From Trogon surrucura (lineage: Eukaryota > Chordata > Aves > Trogoniformes > Trogonidae): a stretch of DNA of 64,000 nt. The notes below the pieces were generated by a model. It searched no databases and was not told the origin of the DNA. It worked only from the letters and a program-made list of their open reading frames with translations. This document shows positions 43,800 through 52,341 of this stretch, piece after piece. Numbering within the stretch: position 1 is the first letter of the stretch; each line of letters begins with the position of its first letter. The DNA lies in contig CM036657.1 of NCBI GenBank assembly GCA_020746105.1, positions 7,122,644 to 7,186,643 on the forward strand, given 5' to 3'. The position numbers were made by a program, and so were the translations under genes.

Positions 43800-43931
43800 A
43801 TGTCAGAAAACTGTACCTGGGACGACGGACTACCCTACACTGAACTGGAGTGCCCCCAGGGACTGTTCATATTTGTGATTGGAATGGTTGTATTCCTGGT
43901 ACTGATAATAATCTGGAAACCAAAATTTTAA
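43800..43931 (+). CDS. Small single-pass membrane protein frame before env
   Basis: 43 codons and a TAA. The N terminus is short and polar with an NCT glycosylation site and two cysteines (MSENCTWDDG, ELECPQG). A 19-residue hydrophobic segment follows (LFIFVIGMVVFLVLIIIW), then a tiny basic tail KPKF. It has no signal peptide, so it would be a signal-anchor or reverse signal-anchor protein. It is the first AUG after the splice acceptor, and env starts two bases after its stop region (43933). I do not recognise a family. The position is like lentiviral Vpu but no homology is implied. Intact in this copy. Confidence 0.6.
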   Translation: MSENCTWDDGLPYTELECPQGLFIFVIGMVVFLVLIIIWKPKF

Positions 43932-43932
43932 A

Positions 43933-44600
43933 ATGGGGATGATTACACTGTTTATTATGTTCCTATCCACAGTAGCTATACGTGGGGAAACCGAGGCTCC
44001 AAATCTCATATTACAATTGATTCAAGCTTTTGGGCAAATACACAATGTGAGTCAAATTACAGCATGCTTACCTACACCACAGTCTGCTAGTCACCCAATA
44101 AGCTGGGGAATCTTGACTATGAATTTGAATCAAACTTGGAAGGCCATGTGGGAAACTCAAAACTGTAGCAATCTAACCTGGCATACTGAGGAGGGAAAAT
44201 ATGTCCTTCAATGGACTCCTAAGGAAGATGGAACTATAGATAATTGCAACATCACTAAACCGCCACTAAAGCTTGAAAACAATATTAAAATCACCTATCG
44301 CCCTTCTGGAGATACGTGCACTAATACACCGTGGGGAATACATATACCTAGGGTATGGGGAGAACCACAACATGGTCACTGGGATTACATGCAAACTACT
44401 GGCTGGTGTATTGATTGGAGTGGAATCATTGGATTACCTGATGATCCCATACGGGTTGGTGTCCAATACACAAACTTTGATACTTCTCATTTAGAGACTC
44501 CAAAACACTACAATTGGAAGTGCACTAAAGTTTACAATTGCAGTAGCCGAGACACTGAAATTCAAAGGCTGGGCCTGATAGCTCAAGCCCTTCGATTACG
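43933..44600 (+). pseudogene. env: ERV-B env surface subunit, frame shifted at the end
   Basis: A signal peptide (MGMITLFIMFLSTVAIRG) starts a frame with five or more N-glycosylation sites (NVS, NQT, NCS, NLT, NIT) and regularly spaced cysteines, typical of a retroviral surface subunit of about 230 residues. Near 44590-44610 the meaningful reading passes to another frame. The open run to 44838 in the first frame is out of register. ATG at 43933 is the second AUG after the acceptor, so leaky scanning or reinitiation past the small frame would be needed. Confidence 0.8.
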
Positions 44601-45346
44601 GCACGTGGACTACCGACTTGACCGTGGAGGGCCGCCGACGTCAACACGCGTTGGGACTGTTAACACTTTGCCCTCTCTGGAGAAGACAACCACTTGCACC
44701 GACTCTGTGGGGACGAGTCAAAAGAAGTTCAACAGACCCTTGGCAACACCCGACGACAGGAACTGTGGTTGGATGGGTTTTAGAGTCAATCTTTACACCT
44801 CACCTAATGGCTTTTCAAAATCGAATGATGTTGTATAACCTCACTGGTCAGATTGAAGCATTGGTCAATGCAACCAGAGTCGGGTTGGAAGCATTAAATA
44901 CACAATTACAGGCAACATCAAAAATGTCATTATTATTGCATGAAAATGGAGTGTGCGGATACTTAAACCTAATCAATGATACTTGTTGTGTTCACATACC
45001 GAATGTAACAAAAGATCTTGACGAGCAGTTAGATCATATGAAGCGTGTAGCAAAAGCAAGTAGAAATCTTAGAGAAAGCATGGAAGTACAATGGCTAAAC
45101 AAACTTTTGCATGGTATGGGTTTTTCCCTATCAGGATGGCTTGCTTCTTTATTGTAATCAATTTTAGTCATAGTTATTGTGATTATGATGTTTTGCATGT
45201 TATTAGCTTGCTTTAAATCCATGCTAACTCGGGTATTAATTCATCAGGTACGCATGGTGTCTGGGTGGACGGAGTTGGAGCTACACCCAGGTGAAAGAAA
45301 GTTAAACATAAGGGATACCCCCAAGATTGACTTTATGAGAGCATGA
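44601..45346 (+). pseudogene. env: ERV-B env cleavage site and transmembrane subunit, broken
   Basis: In the second frame a furin-type site RVKR lies at about 44714-44725. A heptad region follows (LTGQIEALVNATRVGLEALN), then a disulfide motif with cysteines at 44954-44956 and 44984-44989, spaced C-X9-CC. WLNKLLHGMGFSLSGWLASLL precedes a TAA at 45155-45157. The membrane anchor (ILVIVIVIMMFCMLLACF) and tail lie beyond that stop and end at TGA 45344-45346. The subunit would therefore lose its anchor in this copy. Confidence 0.8.
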
Positions 45347-45362
45347 TTTCAAGCTCGATTGA

Positions 45363-45387
45363 GTGACTATAGTCACGGGGTGGATAA
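45363..45387 (+). promoter_or_regulatory. Palindrome and polypurine tract of ERV-B
   Basis: GTGACTATAGTCAC (45363-45376) is a perfect 14-base palindrome, followed by the polypurine tract GGGTGGATAA at 45378-45387, flush with the 3' LTR. The 12-base core of the palindrome recurs inside U3 at 45666-45677. Confidence 0.7.
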
Positions 45388-46180
45388 TGTGATATTTTGG
45401 CTTGAGGGTTTCAGACTTGCTGAACGCAGGTGTTCGCTTATCTGTTGTGCAGACCCTAAGAACGGAGGAAAACAAGGCCTACACAGTGAGAACCAACCGA
45501 AGGAGGGAGTCTTGTGACGACAGGACGGCCCTGTTTTGGCTAAGGAGCAAGGCCGCACGGAAGACTAACGATGTGAACCATCCTGCACATAGATAAGTTG
45601 TTGCAAAATAAAATCCTGAAGGTCACAGGGCCCAGAGTGGAAATTTTTACCCTAATATCCCTATATGACTATAGTCACCCACTCTTTGCTCAAATCATGC
45701 TGAATGCCACCCCGGGGAGGGGGGCAGGGGGTGTGAAAGATAGTATATAAGGAGCATAGAGGGTAGGTGTCGTTGGGAGGAGAAGACCCCAGAAGAGGAA
45801 GAGGCGGTCGACGGGCTGTGCTCCTTCTCCTTCACCCAAGACAGGGACGCCTTCTTGGTAAGAATTGCGCTTCCACCTTTTGGTGTGTAATACCCGGGAT
45901 AGTATTTTGCTAGCATTAGTATCGTATATTAGCGCTATTGCAGAGAGTGAATTTATCAACGGCAACTCTGAACCTTGTATCTGTCGCTTCAATAAATTAC
46001 CTATTGTTAGTTACCTTGCAAATTGTCTCAGTGCAAGTCCTTAAACGGGGCTCTGAAAATTCAGTGCAAGCCCTTAGTGGGGCTCTGAAAACTCAGTGCA
46101 AGTCCCTAACGGGGCTCTGAAACAAGCAAGTGCTTAGCTGGGGTACGTGCCTCTCACAGCCACATACCTTTCACGCGACA
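45388..46180 (+). mobile_element. 3' LTR of ERV-B (family B), complete
   Basis: 793 bp with the full U3, TATA box at 45744-45751, AATAAA at 45991-45996 and three U5 repeats at 46029-46124. CCACGC follows at 46181-46186. It is the best reference copy for the family. Confidence 0.93.
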
Positions 46181-47167
46181 CCACGCAGGTCTCCTGGCTC
46201 CCTTCCTTGACTTCCTATGTGTCGGGATGCTCTGATCTTGAGCACGGTAGAAGCAGTCCCTGAACACTAACCAACTATCTTGGGCCCCTTTACCTTCAAA
46301 CAGCCTTACCCATGGGATTTTCTCTAGTAATTGTTTGAAAAATCCAAAGTTTGCCCTGGCAAAGTCCAGGGTTGCAATTCTGCTTGCTATTTTGTTTCTG
46401 CTACATGAGATCCTGAACTCCACCACTTCATGGTCACTGCAGCCAAGGCAGCCCTCAACCTTTACTGCTTCAACCAGGTCCTCCTTGTTAGCGAGGATGA
46501 GGTCCAGCAGTGCTCCTCTCCTAGTCGGCTCCTCCACCATTTGCATCAGAAAATTATCATCGATGCACTGGAGGAACCTCCTGGACTGTGGCTGGCTGGC
46601 TGAGTTGTCCTTCAGCAAATATCAGGGAAGTTAAATCCCCCATGACAACCAGGCCTGTGATTGTGAGACCGCTCTCAGCTGCCTGTAGAAGGCCTCATCC
46701 ACTTCCTCACCCTGATCTGGTGGCCTGTAATAGACCCCCACAACAGTATCTCTCCTGCCAGCCTGCCCCTTAATTCTAACCCATACACTCTCAACTTGCT
46801 CCTCCTCCATGCCTGGATGGTATTCAAGACATTGTAGTTGCTCTTTCACGTAAAGAGCGACTCCACCACCTCGCCTGGCTGGCCTGTCTTTCCTGAAAAG
46901 GACGTAGCCACCCATGACCACATTCCAGTCATGTGAGCTGTCCCACCATGTCTCTGTAATTGCCACCAGATCATAATCTCCTGCCCGAACCCAGGTTTCG
47001 AGCTCCTCCTGCTTATTCCCCATGCTGCGTGCATTGGTGTATAAGCATTTCAGGGAGCAAGCTGAGCACACTGATCTCACCCTAGGGGGATGGAAGGCCA
47101 CCCGGTCCTCATAATTTCTAGAACACTGCCCCGCTGCAATCCCAGCTATAACCACATCCCCCTTCAT
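46154..47167 (-). pseudogene. CR1 ORF2, endonuclease part
   Basis: Minus-strand continuation of the CR1 at 36132. It carries the AP-endonuclease-like domain, with [24 protein letters not shown] and SDHEVVEF, in two frames (46631-47167 and 46187-46618). A frame change lies near 46630, within the MGDFNFP region. The linker ends at the ERV-B target site. Confidence 0.85.
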
Positions 47168-47169
47168 AT

Positions 47170-47406
47170 CTAGTTTAAAGAACGCTCTATGAGTCCCGCC
47201 AGCTCGTGACCAAGGATCCTGTTTTCCCTTTGTGTCATTGGAACCCCAGCTTGTTTCAGTAGACCAGGTGCCCTGTAGATCTCCCCATGGTTAAAAAATC
47301 CAAAGCTAGACCGCTGGCACCACCCCTTTAGCCAAGTATTAATCTGCTGCACTTTGTCAAACCTACCACTATTTTTCCTCATAATTGAAGGAATAGAGGT
47401 AAACAC
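47170..47406 (-). pseudogene. CR1 ORF1 C terminus
   Basis: 78 codons ending just before ORF2. VQQINTWLKGWCQ, GFFNHGEIY and ENRILGHELAGLIERSLN are typical of the C-terminal part of the esterase-like CR1 ORF1 protein. The rest of ORF1 is missing. The related pieces at 12705-12835 and 59340-59865 support the call. Confidence 0.7.
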
Positions 47407-47694
47407 AAAAATCTATATTGTTGATGACTTAAGTTAGGCAGGATTAGTCCATCCCAATGGAATTTAAGATATGATACTGTGAGTCTGAACCTTCACTGCC
47501 CTTGATCACGTTTGTTAGATAAAAAGAACAATTACAAGTGCAGTGGTCAAAAGCAATGCAGACAAACATACTTGGACTCACCTTAGCTATTACCATAGCT
47601 ATACAACCTGTGGGACCATGTGACTCCTTCCAGACAACTCAGAATGCAGCCAGGAATCCTGATGTGGCACTTCAGAATATAGTTTAGAGGTCAT
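47407..47694. other. Unassigned
   Basis: No gene or repeat recognised. Confidence 0.5.
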
Positions 47695-47765
47695 GCCAGT
47701 GTTGGGTTGATGGTTGGACTTGATGACCTTAGAGGTCTTTTCCAACCTTAATGATTCTATGATTA
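47695..47765 (+). mobile_element. CR1 LINE tail fragment
   Basis: About 70 bp (GGTTGGACTTGATGACC... to ATGATTCTATGAT), the 3' end of a CR1. Most of the element is lost. Confidence 0.8.
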
Positions 47766-49203
47766 TCAAATTAGTGAAAGCTTTGACATCTCAAAATGCT
47801 CCTGAGAAGGGCTGGCTTTGTTGACCACCAGATTACTGATCCACAAAGTCTGGTGAATAAATAGTTTGACATACTATTAGTATGCTTTATTAACTTGTCA
47901 CCGATCATTATTACTTTAACAATAACAATTAGAGATGGATAAACATGCTGTAGTCAAATTGGAATTTGTCCTACAGCTTCTGCAATGTCCCTGTCTTAAG
48001 CAGTTCCTTAAGATGACTGTGAAAAGCAGTCCCCCAATTTTTGTAAGAAGTATTGGTTTTATTTTCCCAGAAAGTTAACAATATTCACCTTGGATTAACT
48101 TGAAGAGAAGCAGGACACATTAATATCTACATGAATAGTGATCACTCACATATTGTGTATGCTGCCACATACACAAATTTAGTAAGAAAGATAAACAAAG
48201 ATGGAGAAGTTTTAAGGAAGGCATTCCTAAGGATGAAGGACCGCAGTTGTAGATGAGCTCCAGGTCTGTTATAATTTTACTTTTTCCCTTTAGTTTACCT
48301 GAGCTGGTTTGTGACATAGATTCATCTCTATCTTCATTTCCCTACAAAAATCTCTTTGCCTCTTTGGGTAGGAATTGTTATTTTCTATTGCAACAGATAT
48401 ATCCACATTTAATGACTGCAGTACATTTAACCTCAGCCTTGCCTTATTTGAATGTTTATCCCCCTCCACACTGCAGAGTTGGTGGTGAGAAGTCTGTCCT
48501 GAAAGCTTTACACTCCTCTCTCTCTCCTGTCATGTATACAGAATGGATCTGAAATAAGATGTCTCTAGGTAAGTGCCTGCAGATCCCTAGGGAAAGAAGA
48601 TCACCACACTCAGAGCACTCCAGAACAGACTGCTAGGAGAAAGGGAACCAGTAACAGATGTTGATGCTGTTCTGTGAGTCTGCGCTTTGTTCTCTGGACT
48701 TCTGGTAGAACTATCTGAAAACAGTCTGGCCAAAGCAGATTCTTTGGCGGATTTCCTCTGTTTTATTGAGAAAAAAATGAGCAATTTTATCTGGTTTATA
48801 AATCTGCTATTTTTATTTTGTGTTTTCTGTTCTTCTAGTCAAAGTGAAGAATTAATTCTTTGTCCAACCCAAGTGACATCCACAAAATGAAGGAAAGGAA
48901 GATAAATGAAAAGGAAAATAAAAGACAGAGAAAGAACTGTGTTCCTAGGGGAGAAATTTCCATGGAGAGTCTCATGACATGGTTGTGCTGATGGATACAG
49001 GGTGGCTGAAGCTCCCTTTCATGAGCAGTCTCAGATGTAAAACATGGTTCGGCTCAGAGAATGGCAGGTTTTCAGGGCAGGAGCTTGCTTGGGTCTGGGG
49101 GCCATACAGTCACATCAGACCATAGCAAAGTTTGTGCCATCAAACTAATTTTAAATTGCATCTGACATTCCAGCTAAATAGGGAGGCTGCATTAGGGCCT
49201 TGG
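47766..49203. other. Unassigned intergenic stretch
   Basis: No gene or known repeat seen. Short open frames lack motifs. Confidence 0.5.
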
Positions 49204-49788
49204 CCTGGTTTGAGCTAAACAGAACTAATTCTACTCAGTGATTGTTACTTCTCAGCTCAGTCTCTTCTAGGAGGCTGCACATTCTGAAGTCAGCAGCATG
49301 GTTTTGCAGACAGTGCCTGCTACTGGCAGTGATAACACCTGATGTTTACAGTTACTGCTTGGGACTGGGATGCAGAAAGGCTCTTGCTGATACTTATTCC
49401 TGTAGTGACCAAGGCCACTGCTGGCTCTTGTGTGCCACGCTGCGGGTGCCGGGTAGTAAGAGGGGTCACAAGGAAGTAAAAGGTTGCATCTCCAGTGAGT
49501 AACAGACAGGACAAATGACCAATGAGAGTATTCCATTCCATCTATGTCATATTCAGTATAAAACTCAGGGATCATGGGGATTAAAGTTTCTTCTTCAATG
49601 GCCAGTGTCTGAGGAGGTCTCTGATATTCTGCCTTTGATTCTGAGTTCCTGAATTCAACTCCCTATATCCAGCTCCCCTGCGTCGCTGAGCCTGGGGCTT
49701 CCCTGGTGCTGCCTGCTCTGTAGCGTCAGTGGGGATTGCTATCGGAGGGAGGAGTCAGGTTCAGTAATGGATTTGTATATTTTTATAT
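49204..49788 (+). mobile_element. LTR family C, plus strand, 3'-truncated
   Basis: Matches the reverse complement of 17992-18778 from TTTGAGCTAAACAG, through the GGGACTGGGATGCAGAAAGG region, to TTTTTATATAG. The last part of the LTR is missing where a small CR1 begins at 49789. Confidence 0.8.
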
Positions 49789-49885
49789 AGAATCATAGAA
49801 TAGTTTCAGCTGGAAGAGATCTTGAAGATCATCAAGTCCAGCCTTTATCCCAGCCCTATCAACTCACTAAACTATGTCCTGGGTG
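49789..49885 (-). mobile_element. CR1 LINE 3' end fragment
   Basis: Starts AATCATAGAATAGTTTC and follows the reversed CR1 tail for about 95 bp. It lies at the truncated end of the LTR-C. Confidence 0.75.
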
Positions 49886-50001
49886 CAAATCTAAATTTGA
49901 AATTGTGCTGCTAACTTGCTATACGCTTCTTTCTTATCTTTGTGGGGTTTAAAGTTGGGTTGGTGTAAGAAATAAGGGTAATTCTCTGTTCCACAGATCA
50001 G

Positions 50002-50720
50002 AATCATAGAATCATAGAATCGATTGGGTTGGAAAAAACCTCAGAGATCATCAAGTCCAACCCTTGGTCCAACTCCAGTCCGTTTACTAGATCATGGCAC
50101 TAAGTGCCATGTCCAATCTCAGTTTAAAAACCTCCAGGGACAGTGAATCCACCACCTCCCTGGGCAGGCCATTCCAATGCCTGACCACTCTCTCTGTAAA
50201 GAATTTCTTTCTAATATGCAGCCTAAATTTCCCCTGGTAGAGCTTAAGCCCGTGCCCCCTTGTCCTGTTGCTAACTGCCTGGGAGAAGAGACCAGTCCCC
50301 ACCTGGCTATAACTTCCCTTCAGGTAGTTATAGAGAGTGATGAGGTCACCTCTAAGCCTCCTCTTCTCCAGACTAAACAACCCCAGCTCCCTCAGCCTCT
50401 CCCCATAGGTCTTGTGTTCCAGTCCCTTCACCAGTCTTGTTGCTCTTCTCTGGACCCGCTCCAGCGCTTCAATATCTTTCCTGAACTGAGGGGCCCAGAA
50501 CTGAACACAATACTCCAGGTGTGGCCTCACCAATGCAGAGTACAGGGGAAGGATCACTTCCCTTGTCCTGCTGACCACGCTATTTTTGATACAGGACAGG
50601 ATACCATCGGCCTTCTTGGCCACCTGGGCACACTGTTGGCTCATGTTGAGCTTCCTGTCAATTAGTACCCCCAGGTCCCTTTCTGCCTGGCTGCTCTCCA
50701 GCCACTCTGTGCCCAGAACA
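50002..50720 (-). mobile_element. CR1 LINE 3' fragment
   Basis: Minus-strand CR1 with its tail at 50002 and a clean open ORF2 C-terminal region 50087-50644 ([46 protein letters not shown]). It is 5'-truncated near 50720. The sequence indicates a different subfamily from the 22152 copy. Confidence 0.88.
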
Positions 50721-52303
50721 AAGGGAGTCTAAGGACAGGCTGCCTTTCACTCCTCATTTAACATTGCCTGATGCAGCTCATGTTGTCCTGATTATGTGAC
50801 AGTGAAAGCTCCACATGACTTCCCAAATCCTTATTAAACTGACAGTGTCTCAGTCCCGTCGCTCTCCTGGTACAGGATTTTTTTTTTCAAAACATCAAAC
50901 AACTGTCCTTAGTTCAACCAAGTCTGCCTGAGTTTGCTGGGAGTCTGAAACAATAGCTCTGTGCTGCACTGTTGAGCATTAATTTCAATAAATGCCATCA
51001 GATTTGCACTGAAAAGTCAAAACTGATGGAGACACGACAGATATATTGCACTAGAATATCTAAAAACTATGCAGAGTTTGCTCGTTTTTAATGGTGATAT
51101 CAGAAGATGATAGTTTCATAGTCCATACAGAAAAATTTGGATATAAGTCAAGGAAATTTCATGTAAAGAATTCTGAATTCACATGAAAAGCTGCATTTAT
51201 TTTCCCAGCTAAACTATTTCTGAAGGATACAAGAAGAGAGAGGTGGTGTAAGGAAAGAAGCTTATTTAAAAAAATAAATGAAATCCACTAATGCACGTGT
51301 GTGTACTACTAGTGCTGAAAATAACCTTTACCTCCATGAGTCTAAATTCATTTACAAAAAAAACCTAATATGTCTAAGCAGATCCTTATGGATTCAATGC
51401 AGATCACTTTTTTTCACTTAAAAAATTTATATTTAGCAATATTTTTTTTCTGGAAATGTAAAGCTCTGGACTTCCCCCTGCCCTCCCTCCAGTTTTCCCT
51501 CGTTTCACCAAATTCAAAACCACCTTGTTGCTGTGCCCAGCATGAACAAAGGCAAGGAGCTACTTCTTACACCAGATTTTATCCATCCAAGCTGTGCGAG
51601 CAAACTCCTTCCTCTACCATAATGCTTTTTCAGGTCAGGTTTTTGGTTGCTTTTTGTTTGTTGTGGGGTTTTTTTGAGCTGTTTTGACTGCTGTTCAGCT
51701 AGGCAGAAATGTGAGTTTGAATTTGGAAAATACTTCATCTACTCAAGTTTATGACCCGTTATATATTACCTACCAGTTTTGCAACTAAGTTGGCTTCCAG
51801 GGGGAGTGCAGGCCATATTGCTCACCACCCACGCTCACTGCAGGTGAGAACCTGACTTCTTCCAACAGTTGCTGCCATTTTGTACTCATATAACACAGCA
51901 GCCTTTATGTCGTATTTATGTGTGCAGAGCAGGAATCATTGCCACGGGCTGGGTGGAGCCAGTTCATGGACAATATCCAGCTCAGGACGAGACTGTAGTT
52001 TTTGTCGTCCTTTCACAGTCCACTTCCATTGATTGTTCCTGAACTGAAGTGTTTTCCGAGAGAAAGATGGCTCATGGGCCCCCAGCTGCTTGCAAAACTT
52101 GGCAGCTGGTCTGGGGAGGAAGGTGGGGAGGGATGAAGCTGTTGCTTTTGATGTATTCCTTGTTGTCTTTCTCAAGTGGCTAAATTTCAACAAACTGTCT
52201 CCTTCTCGATCCACTGGCCACTATTTTCAGTAGATGTATGGAAGGGGGCAGGGTCTTTCTGGGCTACATAGTACTGACACTTACCATGGCACAGGGCACA
52301 TGG
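50721..52303. other. Unassigned intergenic stretch
   Basis: About 1.6 kb without a recognised gene or repeat. At 52304-52340 there is a 35-bp scrap of plus-strand CR1 (CTCTACTCTGCCCTGGTGAG). Confidence 0.5.
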
Positions 52304-52341
52304 CACTCCTCCCCCTCTACTCTGCCCTGGTGAGGCCACAT

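Larger units (their letters stand above)
38438..46180 (+). mobile_element. ERV-B provirus, coiled-coil Gag, with env
   Basis: A 7.7-kb provirus comprising 5' LTR, leader, gag, pro-RT, RNase H-integrase, small membrane frame, env, polypurine tract and 3' LTR. Exact CCACGC duplications flank it (38432-38437, 46181-46186). The LTRs differ by about two substitutions plus a 211-bp deletion, so insertion is recent. Gag is intact. Pol has two stops and one frame change, and env one frame change and one stop. The polypurine tract and RT resemble class III ERVL elements, but an env is present. The Gag recalls galliform ENS-1/ERNI, which is inference. A solo LTR lies at 8065-8808. Confidence 0.93.
36036..47406 (-). 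mobile_element. Long CR1 LINE split by LTR-A and ERV-B
   Basis: One minus-strand CR1 in three pieces: 36036-37990, 38394-38437 and 46181-47406. The tail with repeated CATAGAAT is at 36036. ORF2 reads through the pieces in order, and the end of ORF1 lies at 47170-47406. Without insertions it is about 3.2 kb. Target duplications around both insertions show that the CR1 is older than both. Confidence 0.92.

Noticed and set aside
43800..43931. Homology of the small frame to lentiviral Vpu
   Set aside because: Only the position and membrane topology are similar; no shared motif is visible, and the pol genes belong to different retroviral classes.
44601..44838. Last part of the 301-codon env frame
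   Set aside because: The cleavage site, heptad region and cysteine motif lie in the other frame, so this end is out of register.
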